Assembly: GCA_036571765.1 (NCBI GenBank)
Contig: BROE01000018.1
Span: 13,450,592 to 13,514,591, forward strand
Reading direction: 5' to 3'
Source of the DNA: Plecoglossus altivelis
Lineage: Eukaryota > Chordata > Actinopteri > Osmeriformes > Plecoglossidae
Length of the DNA stretch: 64,000 nt
The stretch's first letter is position 1. Each line of letters begins with the position of its first letter. The notes beneath the pieces were generated by a model. It did not search any database and was not told the origin of the DNA. It saw only the letters and a program-made list of their open reading frames with translations. Positions 36,183-49,345 of this stretch are shown piece after piece. Position numbers and translations under genes: made by a program.

Positions 36183-36354
36183 CTCTCCCACCATCCCGTT
36201 CCACACATTGTTGATCTTTTTCCCGTGTTTACCGTTGGTCACCAGGTAAAGATCGTAGGTGAACTTGACATACTTGGCTATCTTCTTCAGGATATCAATG
36301 CAGAATCCCTTACAGCACTTCTTGATGTATGTCCCGCCCGCCTCCGTAGTGTTA
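36183..36354 (-). CDS. grin2a: grin2a exon: ligand-binding domain S1 (residues 442-499)
   Basis: A 172-bp exon encoding DNTTEAGGTYIKKCCKGFC, then IDILKKIAKYVKFTYDLYLV and TNGKHGKKINNVWNGMVGE. CCKGFC carries conserved S1 disulfide cysteines. The His in GKHGKK matches human H485, a glutamate-contact residue. NTT is a possible glycosylation site in the variable loop. Phase 2 in, phase 0 out. Acceptor tctcccccag, donor GGAGAG followed by gtgagc. A UGCAUG (RBFOX-type) hexamer sits in the upstream intron at 36437-36442. Confidence 0.97.
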
Positions 36355-39074
36355 CTGGGGGAGACAGAAGCAGACACGCATCTCATTGCCTGACATTTCA
36401 AGGTGCGGTGCTGGCCAATGGAAATCCTTGGCTTGACATGCAGGGGAATGGCGAAGGAAATGACTGTCCACAGGAAGTGACAAGGGGCATTAGAGGGGGG
36501 TATAGTATGATCTTATGGGTCTTCTCTAGGCTTAGCCAGACTACATTAGCAGCAGACCTGCAGTGCACTTGTGCTATTGTATATTGCCATTTGTGTGGGG
36601 ATAGAGATGTTCAGATTAGAGGGAGGGAGGAAAGAAGGAGGGAGCAGGGAAGGGAGAGGTAGCAGGAGAGGGAGAGACAGAGAGGAAGGCGTGGGGGAGA
36701 GGTAGAGGAGAGGAAGAGGTCGAAAGGAGGGAGAGGAGGGCACAGACAGGGTGGAGGGGATGAGGGACAGATCGAGATCAAGAGGAAAGAGAGAGGGAGA
36801 AGAGAGAGGTCCAGGGGAGAGGTGGAGTTAGAGAGGAGGGAGAAGGGTGAGAGAGGTGAAAAGAGAGGGAGAGTGCCCTTTACTTAGACTCTTCCCTGGG
36901 ACTCTTGCACCCTGTAGATAAGGGGGCAGGGGAGGAGTGAAGGGCCCGGGGGGAGGGGGGGTTATGGAATGGGTATGTACAGAATACAAAGAGACAGTCC
37001 TTCGATCACCACTCTGTACTGGCCAGGCTGTCCCTGCTCCAACAGCATTTAACCATACTGATGAGCACGCATGGGACCCTCTCTCTCTCTAGCTCGCACT
37101 TCCTTCCTTTGCCTTGATGCTCCCACTCTCTCTTTCCTTCTCTTAGGAGACTATGATGGTTATGTATATGTAATCATCCTACCATCTGTGTCTATGAGGC
37201 TGAGAGGAAAGAACATCATTCAGACATGAAACACACACACACACTAAAACACACACACAGGTTGCCCACTTCGCTCTCTCGACCACCTGGGACAGTCATT
37301 TAACTTTTAGATTGAAGCTAATGAGAAGCACGTCCTTGTTTTTTATACACACCAACTCCTCAAGTAAGTCTGTCTCCATAGAATTCTAAAGCAAGGAAAG
37401 AGAGAGAGGGAGTGAAAGAGAGGAGGGAGGAAGAAAGGAAGGATGAAAGGAAGAATGAAAGGAAGGATGGAAGGAACGAAGGAAGGAACGAAGGAAAGAA
37501 GGACGAAGGAAGTAAGAACATGCAGACACATGGCTGGAATTATTGTGAAAACAAAAAAGGAATCAGGGAATGAGAAAGGAAAGAGAATGCACATATGAGT
37601 GTGAGAGAGGGAGAGAAGAAAGGATGGCGTAAGAGAAGGATGAAGAGGCAATGCTATCCGGATACCGAAAGAGAGATCCTTGCTGAGCTAGCTCAGCAAA
37701 ATCCACTTTCAGATCAATCAGAGCTCCGCTGTAGCTGGCTGTGACGTCCACAATGAATTCCCTCGGAGACAAAGCTTTTTATCACACACACGCATGCACT
37801 CTCTTACACACACACCCGCACAGATACTGAAATCTATGTCTAACAATGTACCACAACAATTGTTTGTCATGACCAGGGCAGAGAAAGACTATCACTTATA
37901 AATACACAAAAATGTCTCCAATTAAAGACTGATAAATGAGAAGAGAAGGAAACAGAGAGAGTAAACGAAAGAGAGAGAAAGAGAGAGAGAAATAAAGTGT
38001 GTGAGTAGGCAAACAATAACATATATACAACATAAATATATACAACAAGAGTCTGAAGAGTTACACTTCAAGTGTTATGGAGCGTTGTGGCTCATACACA
38101 CCGTGACTTCATTGACATAACCCAGTTATGACCTCAGTCATGACCCCATTTATAACCACAATAATGACCCATAACCCCTGCCACGACAGCGAATCACATC
38201 GAGAGTAGATAAGCCTGGTAAGAACTCTGAAGGAGCATCCATGTGTAAACATCAATCCACGTTCCTTCTACTCCACATCCACAACCCTCGCTGGTCTTGC
38301 TCCGCAGAGAACTCCGCGTACGCCGTGTTCTAGCACAGCCCGACTTCATCGCCAAAGTTCTCGAACAGCCTGCTCCCATTTACAGTAGCCTGGCCTGGAC
38401 AATTCTCCATGTAGTGTACAGGCCTGCCTGTGTCTGTGTGTGTGAGGGGTAGGGCCTGGGGGGCCTCAAGAGAGAGAGTGAGAGAGGGTGGGGGTCTGCT
38501 CTGCAGTCGAACCTGCGTGAGTGGCTCCGCATGCATGGATACTTCCCCCCTTTCTCCAGCTCCCCTCTGTCTGTCCATCTCTCCCATCTCTATCCCTCCG
38601 ATCTCCAACCCCCCACCCTCCCCTCATCTCCAAATGGGCGCCATGGATGCTCGAACGGGCATCGCACTGTGGGAGGAAAGCGTCCGAACGCACAGGCCTG
38701 TGGGCGAGCGGACATGTGGCAACAACGAGAGAGTTCGAGTGTGTGTGTTTGTCTCCAGTACTGCTCTCCCTCCATCTCTCTGGGCCTCCATCCTCATCCC
38801 AGACCTCCTCTGGGAGCCTCCAATGTCCGCCCCACTTCGCGGCGCACTGAGAGCCTGTTAAAAGTCCCCTGTGCACATCATCCTGGGATGCTATTTCAGC
38901 TAGCTATTAATCAACTGTGAGAGTCTGTGTGCATGTGCGTGCGTGTGTGTCTGTGCGTGTTCATGTTTGAGAGAGAGGAGATATTATTAAAGCTTGCTAT
39001 TAATGAACTCTCCTACATTTCGAACAGGACTTCAACCACCCAGAGATTCAGCTACTTTCAACTACAGACCACTT

Positions 39075-39148
<74 letters not shown>
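39075..39148 (+). repeat. microsatellite (GT)9(GA)28
   Basis: Uninterrupted compound dinucleotide array. Confidence 0.95.
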
Positions 39149-39150
<2 letters not shown>

Positions 39151-40750
39151 TGTCAGGCACTTATAGCTTGTCTGTGTCCACTGTTGAAAAACACGCGGGC
39201 TACAGGTGTAGCATCGTTCAGGGAGAAGAGAGTGGTGTGCGTGTGTGTATTCGTCTGTGTTGGTGGGGGGGAACTAAAGTGCCGACTGAAGACGTGTTGC
39301 TAAGGGCACCAAACAGGCTGCTGCACACCCGTAGCTGGCAGGTGAAGACTGCTTTAGAAGCCTAGCTGTACATTTGCAAATGGTTAAAACTGGGACAGAA
39401 CTGGTGGAGGAGGAGGGATCGAGGAGGGGCATAGAGATAAAGGGAGGAGGACGGGAGAGAAGAGAGGAATATTAAGGGAGGAGGGGCAAGAATTAGCATT
39501 TTGCCTCTTTGGTTGTCCGACAATGATAATGTGCTACATGGAGGCAAGGAGTTTCAGGCATGAGGATGGGAATGGTAGGGTGGGAGGGGTGGAGGGATAG
39601 ATTGATGGAGGAATGGAGACAGCAAAAAAAGGAGGAAAAAAAGGAGGAAGGTGAAAAAGAGGGTACCGTTTGCAGAGAAAGGGATGGCCCATGAAAGTGT
39701 TCTCAGGACATTCACGGGCTAGACAGACAGAGGAGGTTCCTGAGAAGAGGAGTGACATGACAGGATGGACGGAAGGATAGAGGAAAGAGAAGCAATAACA
39801 AGAAGGAGGAAATAGTGAGAAAGGAGACGGAAGAGAATAAGACATGCGAAGAGCAAGCCGGCTCATGGCTCTTTCCAAAAGAAGGAGTTTTTTATTGGGG
39901 TTTCTATTGGGGTTGATGTTTTAAACACTGATCCAAATCATTCAGAAGCTAATTTCCCATTATCACTTGCTCGCTGTTGCTTGCCACTAACGGCAAAGTT
40001 AAACATGATTTCAGATAGACTTCTGTTTAGCGTAGGTACACAAGCACAGGCTGCAGTGGATGGACGGATGGATGGATGCACAGATAAATGGATGGATGTC
40101 AGCATTGAGAAACTCTAATGATTACTTATTTGAACTTTGATCTTCTGAGCAAACTGAATGATGGCAACTCTGAACGTGGAAAAAGTCAAGGCCAATTCTA
40201 ATAGCCCTCTAACGCCTGAACAAAAGCTATCTAGCATCATGAATCCATCGTCTTCTCTGTGTGTCTACGAAGGCTGTGTTGCTTGTCAAACCCCCACACC
40301 CCAGTATTGTGATTTTATTTAACTGCCATTCCTGTATTCTTTGTCCAGTCTTCAGAAATGCTCAACTTGAGTGTCGGACACCTGCTACTTACAGATCTGT
40401 AATGAATTCTTTGATTGTGTCTTGACCTTGTATTTGGCAAATTACTTCATCGACTTTCACAGTGATAAGGTACACTCTAGACTTCTTCACTACGGCTTTC
40501 CTCCCTGTAGCTCGCTGTTGGTTATGTTTGTGAGTAAGCCATGTTTATCATTCCTAGGTAGTAATCATCCCTGTTAGACTCCTGTCTTTCTTTAAGACCT
40601 TTTCATTCTGTTTATTGAAACCAATTTTCAGATTAAAAAACAAACCTTTTCAGACTATATGTACTTCCTATATATCTATAAGAAGAAATCGACTGACAGA
40701 CCGAGAAGAAAGAGAGAGAGAGAAGAAGAGAGTGTGAGACACAGAGAGAG

Positions 40751-40852
40751 ACATAGACATAGACATAGACATAGACAGACATAGACATAGACATAGACAT
40801 AGACATAGACATAGACATAGACATAGACATAGACATAGACATAGACATAGAC

Positions 40853-40898
<46 letters not shown>

Positions 40899-40986
40899 TG
40901 TGAGAGAGAGAGAGAGATAGAGAGAGAGATAGAGATAGAGAGATAGAGAGAGAGAGAGACAGAGAGAGACAGAGAGAGAGAGAGAC

Positions 40987-41029
<43 letters not shown>

Positions 41030-41057
41030 TAGAGACAGTGAGAGAGAGAGAGAGACA

Positions 41058-41112
<55 letters not shown>
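40751..41112 (+). repeat. (ACATAG)17 followed by about 255 bp of GA-rich repeat
   Basis: Four ACATAG units, one ACAG slip, then 13 more units to 40856. GA repeats with GATA and GACA interruptions follow up to 41112. The array ends 107 bp short of the exon at 41220. Confidence 0.97.
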
Positions 41113-41113
<1 letters not shown>

Positions 41114-41219
41114 ACTTCTTGATCTGGCTTTTCCCACAGGCGCCCCTGGGAGGAGCAAAGGGAAGCAGACGGAGAGACGAACAGGGCGATGGGACAGCAC
41201 GGCAGGCGGGCAGACGTAC

Positions 41220-41422
41220 TCTTTGATGTGCTTCCTACAGGGGACCGAGTTCCTCATGCAGGTTCCAGTGAGCCTCTCCACATCCTCCACGATGACGAAG
41301 GGCTTCTCCTCCAGAGTCACAATGCTCAAGTGGTTGTCGTCCATCTCGGCGTCGCCGAAGGAGTTGAAGCGCGGCCACACTGGGTACTTGACCGTCAGGG
41401 TGCGGTTCTCCCAGCGGCCCAT
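41220..41422 (-). CDS. grin2a: grin2a exon: ATD-S1 linker and start of ligand-binding domain (residues 375-442)
   Basis: A 203-bp exon, equal in length to human. It encodes MGRWENRTLTVKYPVWPRF through MRNSVPCRKHIK. It holds the start of the S1 half of the glutamate-binding domain, including DDNHLSIVTLEEKPFVIVEDV. The cysteines in TCMRNSVPC correspond to the conserved S1 disulfide partners of GluN2 subunits. NRT is a possible glycosylation site. Entry is phase 0 after ctcctcag. Exit is phase 2 (AAA GA, then gtacgt) and is completed by T in the next exon to give Asp. A large purine/hexanucleotide repeat array begins 107 bp past the donor. Confidence 0.97.
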
Positions 41423-42029
41423 CTGAGGAGAGAATAGGCCGCAGGGGGTTAGATGCGCGCCGGGGCGAACTCGCAAACAGACGCTCACCCAAACATGCAG
41501 TCTGAGAACACTCACACACAGACACACAGTCTGCACACACACACTGGACACACACACATAATTAGGACACACACACACAGCCTGGACACAGACACAGACT
41601 GGACACGCACACAATCAGGACACAAACACTCATGCAGCCTGGACACACAGACTGGACGTACACACACAAATTGGACACACACAGAATCCCACACAGAGAA
41701 GCACCAAGCATATTTATGGTCTGGATGTGTGTCTGGGGTCTGCAAACAAATACGTACATCAGCCTGTCACACACACACGTGCATCCCATCCTGTGTACTG
41801 TACCGGCAGAAAAACTAATAGGACAGATAGTTACATGAGTTACTCAATAATTCAGTGAGGTGCCACCATGCTGATATCACCGTTTCCCAATGGAATCTTT
41901 CTGGTTAAATGTGTGTTAGTGTGCGTATGTGTTTGAGTTGTGTGGTGTGTGTTTGTAACAGTATGCATATGCATGTGTATTGCACGTGTGTGTGTGTGTG
42001 TGTGCGTGTGTGTGTGTGTGCAGTATGCA

Positions 42030-42033
<4 letters not shown>

Positions 42034-42084
<51 letters not shown>
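42034..42084 (+). repeat. microsatellite (GT)25
   Basis: Perfect run, with further GT-rich and GTATGCAT-interrupted sequence on both sides (41900-42180). Confidence 0.95.
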
Positions 42085-42087
<3 letters not shown>

Positions 42088-43149
42088 GTATGTGTGTGTG
42101 TACAGTATGCATGTTTGTCTGTGTGCAGTATGTGTGTATGTACAGTATGTGTGTGTCTGTGCACTGTATGTGTGTGTGCAGCATACTGAAAGACTTCCTA
42201 TTCCATCAATACTTAATGTTACAGGAGTCAGAAAATGGCAAATCCTCACATTGGCTCTTCCTCCCTTTTCCCTCATCCCCTCTTCCCCTCATCCCCGCTG
42301 CCTCTCTCTTCATTCACATCCTCTCTTTCTCTCTCGCCTCCCACCTCCTTTCCTTGGGAGAATGCGGCTCACTTCTCCACAAGTTCTGCAAGTCGACCTT
42401 ACTGCGAACGGCTGAATGATTCAGTACACGCACACTCACACAGTACACACACCGTGTACAGTACACACACTGTGTACTGTATGAGGCGTTAGTGTATTTG
42501 TGTGGGGTGCGTGTCCGTGCGTGTGTATCTACACCTGTGTGTGTACAAGAAGGCATTCATTCTTGTGTGTGTGTGTTTGTGTGTGTGTACAAGAACATGT
42601 GTGTGCACGTAAGTCAACCCTGCCATTTCCTTGGTGGCAGAAAGGCTTGTTGTCGTGCATCCTGATGACCTCATTAAGTAACTATAATGAAAGAGAGCTC
42701 GCTAGAACAGCCAGGCAGAGAAAAACACATTACAATGCTTCATTTTAACTCTAATTGCATTGTCTGCTTAATAGAGTACACGTCTAGATTGACTGTGTGT
42801 GTTTGTGTGTGTGTGTGTGTTTGTGTGTACGTAAGTGCGTTTGTGTCATGGGCTAGGTGTTCCTAAGTGTTTTCTGTTGCTTGATGACGGTGCGAAGAGG
42901 AGTGTGTGTGTGCATCATGTGTATCGTGTGTGTGTGTTAGTCCACCCAACACCTATTTGCACAAACCGTCTTGACCTAAATGGCACTATATTGCTGATTC
43001 TCATTCTTATTTATATTTTATAAATATTTTAGATTTTGGATTTTTTAGTTTTTAGAATTGGTTTAGGTTGACTATTGTGCTTTTTAGTATTGCTACTTTT
43101 TTATTCAAGCCAAAAATTCTGATTGTATACCTATAGCTAACAGCCTACT

Positions 43150-43191
<42 letters not shown>

Positions 43192-44312
43192 GTAAGCCAT
43201 GTTCATCTAGCAACAATCTGGTCCTGGAGTCACAGGGGCACATTGTTCAGAGCCCTATTCCTGTTACTCTACACAGGATCTGCCGACACATATACACACA
43301 CACATCACACACACATCAGCAGCACCGCTTGACTGGCTAACTCATTAGCACCCAGATAGAGGAGAATGTGAAATTAGCATTTTAATTGTTTGCTCCAAGT
43401 GGGTTTCCACAGTCGGGGGGTAGAGACATCTCAACCTGTTTTCAGTGTCGTCACTGTCATCCTCTCACACACCTGGAACGTGTGTGTGTGTATGTACCAC
43501 CTTCCCTTCAGGGGAGATTAAACATGGTCCCCTTATCTAAACCCAGCTGTTTCTCATTCCACACGTCCCTATGAAGTGTGTGTGTGTGTGTGTTGGAGGA
43601 GGGAGGGCAGAGGGGGAGGGAAAGGGAAAGGGGAGAAGGGGGCGAGGTATTGGGGGAGACAGGGGGGTGAGATAAGGGGTTCTGGGGGGGAGAGGGGGGT
43701 GGAGGTGCTGAGGGAAGCAACGGGGTGTTGGAGGATAGAGTGAAGGATGAACCAGTAGGAGAAGGTTTGGTCATACGTCAGACAGCACTCACACTGCTGT
43801 ACACACACACATCGTAGACACATGGACATACACCATACACACATGTGCACACTGCACATGCATGCAAACGTGCGCACATGCCACACTGCACACACACACA
43901 CACGCACCATAAAACACCTACTCACACACAGCCTAATCTTTAACTGATCTGGTCACATAAATCAATGGGCTTGCTGGTGGATTTGGCAGAGAGATATATG
44001 GGAGGCCATGCATGGGGGATGTTAAAGACAGGAGGAAATAGGGAGAGGAGAGGGGGAGGAGAGCAGGAAGTCGCTGACTTCAGCAGCCTGTCCAGTTTCC
44101 CGTCCTCCTCTTCCTCCTCCTATCTTCCTCACACAACCCACCCTCTTTATCCTTCCCTCTCTCTACTCTCTTTCTTTCTCCCTCTCTTTCTGTCAGCCTA
44201 CTCTCGCTAAGCTCTTCAGTAATTAAAAAGAAGTGGCCATAAACGAATGGAGAGAGAAATCTCCCTATCGTCCAAGCTCAGACCCAAGCGCTGACTCTAT
44301 CTTTGCCCTGGC

Positions 44313-44314
<2 letters not shown>

Positions 44315-44355
<41 letters not shown>
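44315..44355 (+). repeat. microsatellite (CA)20
   Basis: Perfect run followed by imperfect CA/ACACC repeats to about 44560. Confidence 0.95.
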
Positions 44356-44357
<2 letters not shown>

Positions 44358-46600
44358 TACATACACACTATACACCACACTTACACAGCCTCATAGCCGC
44401 CACACACACATACACACCAACCTTACACCAACACTGAGTCGCAACACCACTAGCAGACACCACAGACACAAACACCATACTCCCACAAACGCACAGCCAC
44501 CACACCACACCACACACACACATCCACATATTGTGGTTACACACACACACCTCACATACCACTCACACACGGATGCTGTGGTGGAGAAGAATGGACTGAG
44601 GGTTGGCAGAGGGAAAGGAGAATGCAGGGGTTGCTTATAAAATAACAAAGGAACGGATGATTGGCAAAATGGGGATCAGGACAAGAGACCTCCCTCTCGT
44701 GAGGGGGAGAGAGGAGCGAAGCCTTGGGACAGACGTGGATGTTTGAGTGAAAGCGTGACAGAGTTTAGTTCTTATTTTTGTATCTATGTGTATTTACACG
44801 TGTTCTCGTTCAAGTGTATGTTAGTGTATGTGCGTGTGTTTGTGTGTATAGGGTGTCATCGTTGTCAGCGTAGCTGTACACAGCGCTCTCACCGCGTACC
44901 TATACGGGTGAAGTACAGTACATACGAGCTACTCCGGCGAGTTTTAGACAGCATGGAATGAATGCCACACCACTTCATTTGGGCACATGCCATTTGATAA
45001 GACCGTCTAGACATGTCAGATCATTTGGCAGGGTTGGATTGCGTTTCAGAAATGAGTTTGGTGCCATTCGTTAGCAGTCGTTCGCAGGCATCAACAAGCG
45101 ATCTATGGCTGGACTGGCATCCACCGTAGTGGTAGGTTTCTTTTATTTGAAGTGTGTGTCACAAGTAGGAAACATGGCACACACATGTTATTCGCACATC
45201 GATAAAATATGTCCATCGTGACACGCATGGGTTGAGCGTGAACACCTGTGTCCACGTGAGGTTGCGTGCGTTCGAGGTTTGACATTATCGTGCAGGCGCG
45301 TAGGCGCTACTGTGTGCTATGCGTCTTAACCGGTGACACATATTACAGCTTACGTGCATGTTTGTTTGTGTACGGGCCTCTTTGACTGTTTCTGTCTGTG
45401 ATGTGTGTTTGTTAGAGTGTGCACTTGTAGCAGTGTGTGTGTGTGTGTGTGTGTGTGTTTGTGTGTGTGTTTTAGCAGGGTAGAGGGAGGTTACAGAGAT
45501 TGGCCAGTCGGATTAGTGTGGCGGCTCATATATCCCATTACCCTCGCTGACAATCCTATCGCATCATCAGACGCCACCGAGAGAGGACCGTGCACTCTGA
45601 ATGGCCCACCTCTCTCTGTCTCTTCCCTTCCTCTCTCTCCCATCTCTCTCTCTGTCTCTCTCTGTCCCCATCCCTGTCTCTCTTTCAATCACCCTCCCTC
45701 TCAGTCTCCCTCTTCCTCTAGAACGATAAATGTTTCACTCTTTCCCTTTTCTCGCCTCTGTCTCTCATCTGCCATTCTGCTCTCTTCAACGGATCTCGCT
45801 CGTTCTCCCTCTCTCCCTCTTCTCCCTCCCTTTCTTCTCTCTCCCCCTCTCCCTCCCTCCCTGTCTATCACCTCTCCCTCGCTCTCCTAGCAGGTTCAGG
45901 TGACCCCTGTAGATGGGCTCTGCCCCGAGACTAAATCACTCAACAGAAGCAATCTGCCACCTCCACCTTTGTATTCACTCACACACAAACACACATGTAC
46001 GCCCACACACACACAAATTTGCACACAAACATGGCGGGAAAAGAAGAGAATGAGCAGCACAGTAAAAGGGAGGAAATGTGAACATGAGAACGTCCACACA
46101 GGGGACAGAGTGGACGGAAAACAGAAAGAGAGGGGACCGTTTGAGTTTTACCGCCAACTGATCCTTTCAGAGCTAGTCCTCGTTTTCCTCCATCCAAACA
46201 AACATTCCTCCTTGTGTTGCATACGTGTGTGTGTGGGTGTGTGGTGTGCGCAGATGTGTGTATCTGTATCTACAGTGAGTGAAAGAAGGAGAGGGAGTGT
46301 TCGCGGACAGTGCAGGCCTGCACCCAGACATCTTGCTTAGTTGAAAAGCTCTTTTGAGCTAAGCTGAAGTCATGCTGTGAACAGCAATGACTGGGTTCTA
46401 AACATCGTTCTCTCTGCTGAGACCGACACTGCTGGGAATGCACGCATGACTGGCACCTAATCACACCTGTGTGTACATGTGTGTGTGCCTGTATGCATAT
46501 GTGTGTGTGTTCAAATTGTGTTTCCCCAAGCAGGAAGCCCATGATTGCAGAGATAATTAGAGAGAACTGGGGTTGAAGTGTTAGGATGCCTGGAGTGTGT

Positions 46601-46890
46601 GAGTGACAAGGCTCCACAGGCTAGCTGTCTGCTGGACGGTTTGTCTGTTGGACCTGTCTGTCTGTTCAACTGTCAGTCCATGGACCTGTGAGTCTGTTGA
46701 ACTGTCTGTATGTTGGACCTGTCTTTCTGCTGGCCCTGTCTGTCTGTTGGACCTGTTTGCCTGTTGAAATGTCTGTATAATGCACTTGTCTGTTTCATGG
46801 ACCTGTATAGAGTGGGTGAGTGACGAGGCTCCACAGGCTGTCTGTCTGCTGGACTTGTCTGTCTGTTGAACCTGACTGTCTGCTCAACTA
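46601..46890 (+). repeat. CTGT-rich minisatellite with a 217-bp duplicated block
   Basis: GAGTGACAAGGCTCCACAGG at 46601 recurs as GAGTGACGAGGCTCCACAGG at 46818. Between and after them run imperfect units of the type GGACCTGTCTGTCTGTTGAA. Confidence 0.8.
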
Positions 46891-47826
46891 GTCTCAAAGC
46901 AGACAGGTGGGGAGATGACTGTCACCATACACATGCAGTCAGAAGAACTTGGTGTTTACTTGGCAGGAGGTCTGGAGTTCAAAAGTTGGCCCCCAGACTC
47001 TTATATGTACGGACTCCTACCCTGACTCGTGAAAGCCATCATTATGCTGCTGTATGGGGTGTAGGAAAGACTCCTCCATCTCTAGCTAAGGTGTGAGTCA
47101 CTAGAATTTTCCGTGAATCCTCGAGGCCAGTGCCCGGATGTTTCTGATTCGTACATGGGCTACTGTCGTTATGACAATGTAGGAGGGACTACCAACCAGC
47201 CAGACTTCCCACCCCTCACTCCTCCTCTTCACACCCTACTCAACCCTCCAGGTCTGCCGAACATCAGAGGTGCAGGTAAAGCCCTGTGGAGCTCAGCTAA
47301 GACTCTGGACTTCACTGGTAATACTGCAGATGGGCTGTCCTCACAGCTTCCGAGGAGCAGCACGTTCCTGGGCATGTGTGTGTGTGTGTATGTGTGTGCA
47401 TGTGTGTTCTGGTGCAAGTGAGAGGCAGAGTTTACCACATAAAAGGCAGAGATCTGAGCACCTCTAGCGAGAGCAAAGAGAGCCCGCGCTAGGTGGACCT
47501 CCCCTGCGTCCCCGACATCTATCACCGCCCCCCCCCCATCTCCCTCCTCTCCTCACCTATCTTTCCTCTCTCCCTCCTCCCATCCATCCCTTTTCTCTCT
47601 CTTCCTCCTTTCCTTTCCCCCCATCCATCTCTGTCCCTCCTCCCTCCCTTCCTTTCCCCCCTCACCTCTCCCTCCTCCCCCCCTCATCTCTCTCCCCTCT
47701 CCCCGACACCCTGAGTTGCCAGAGAGCACCTTTTAGAGCTTGTACCAAACTTTCTTGGCTTGATCCGGAGGCTTCTGCAGACACTGTGCTGCTGAAGGAG
47801 GAGCAGTGAGAAACTGCAGTGAGTGC

Positions 47827-47861
<35 letters not shown>

Positions 47862-48243
47862 TGCACTGTGTGTTTAAACATTGTAGCACTGGGCTGTAAA
47901 CTAGAAAACACACACCTGCGTGTGTCTCCCTGGCACTCCCTTACAACCGGTAGCTACAGTGCCTTCTGTCCCTTCATGCCTTCCTACCCCATCTCTCTCC
48001 CTTTTTTCACCCCTCTCGACCCCTCCTTCCTAATTTCTCTCCCTTTCTTCTGTTCTCTCTCTCTCCATTCATCCTTCCCTGCCACCTCCCTTATGTCCCT
48101 TGTCCTCTCTCCACCCTGTTTGAAATCTTGAGGATCTAGCCTGCACCAGATGAGGGATGTTGAGGGGGTGCGACTGATCAATTTCACACTCTCTCTGTTT
48201 ACAACAACACACAGCTTTTCCCTGCAGGAAACCATGCCATGGT

Positions 48244-48249
<6 letters not shown>

Positions 48250-48300
<51 letters not shown>

Positions 48301-48500
48301 AGAGAGAGAGAGAAAGAGAGGCAAAGAGCGAATGAAAGAGAGACAAACAGACGAAAAGAAAGAGAGAGAAAGACAAATAGGGAGAGAAAGAAACAGATAT
48401 GGAGAAAGAAAGAAAGAAAGAAAGAAAGGAAGAAGGAAAGAAAGAAAGAGAGAGAGAGAAAAAGAAAGGAAGATAGCAAGAAAGAAAGAGAGAGAGAACT
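48250..48500 (+). repeat. (GT)24 then GA/GAAA-rich purine tract
   Basis: GT run 48250-48298, then purines to 48500 including AAAG tetranucleotide runs near 48407-48428. Confidence 0.95.
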
Positions 48501-48743
48501 GCTTGAGGTAGAAGCCCTTCAATAAGATCAACTCAGCAGGGATTCCCTCAGATAAACATCCTGAGTGTGGTCATCCCTGGAGCAGAGCTGTTAGCAGAGT
48601 AAATGGGAGGCTAAACACACACACATTCATGCACACACACATATACATCCACACACATCCACACTCAGTCACTCACTCACACAGACACATTCAAAAACAC
48701 ACACATGCATCCACAAATGCATACACACATGTCCACAAACATA

Positions 48744-48768
48744 CATGCATGCATGCATGCATGCATAC
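48744..48768. repeat. (CATG)n with overlapping UGCAUG sites
   Basis: Self-complementary tetranucleotide run. The transcribed strand carries five overlapping TGCATG hexamers, 886 nt after the donor of the exon at 49655. Confidence 0.9.
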
Positions 48769-48800
48769 ACAATCGTCATAGGTCATTAATTATAAAATGG

Positions 48801-48831
<31 letters not shown>

Positions 48832-49078
48832 CAGTCACACAAACACAAACACACATACTGCCCTTTCACACCCAAATAACAGAGGGCTCAAATTTTGATT
48901 AACTCTGGGTTCAGGAGAGATCAAAGCTTCAGTCGTGCTTCAGAACTACAGGCCAAAGCGGAGATAAACATGTCTCTGCTCTTCACAGAGAGTAGGAGGT
49001 GAATAGTGAAGGAAGATGGCATGGAGGGAAAAAGAATGATTGATTGGCTCAGCAATTTTCCATCCTCCCTTTCTATGT

Positions 49079-49160
49079 CTTTCCTTCCTTCCTTCCTTCC
49101 TTCCTTCCTTCCTTCCTTCCTTCCTTCCTTCCTTCCTTCTATCCATCCATCCATCCATCC
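49079..49160 (+). repeat. (TTCC)15 and (CATC)5
   Basis: Perfect tetranucleotide run to 49139, then ATCC units to 49160. Confidence 0.97.
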
Positions 49161-49297
49161 TGCCTTCCTTCTTTGTTTCTTTCTTTCCTTCCTTCCTCGC
49201 CCCTCACTCCCTCCCTCCATTCCTTTCTTTCTTTTTTTCTCTTCCTTCCTTCCTCCCTTCCTCACTCCTCCCTTCCTTTTTCACTTCTCCCTCCCTG

Positions 49298-49345
<48 letters not shown>

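Larger units (their letters stand above)
36355..41219 (-). other. grin2a intron, 4.9 kb
   Basis: No coding sequence recognised. Holds purine-rich tracts (36610-36870, 37390-37510), (GT)(GA) at 39075-39148, fairly unique AT-rich sequence at 39890-40680, and the (ACATAG)n and (GA)n array at 40751-41112 near the upstream donor. Confidence 0.85.

Noticed and set aside
40633..41115. Open frames coding Ser-Leu or Met-Ser repeats
   Set aside because: Direct translations of the (ACATAG)n and (GA)n arrays in an intron.
47953..47975. GCTACAGTGCCTTC, reminiscent of the start of some fish Tc1-like or other repeats
   Set aside because: The match is only about 14 bp and no terminal inverted repeat partner or transposase remnant follows.
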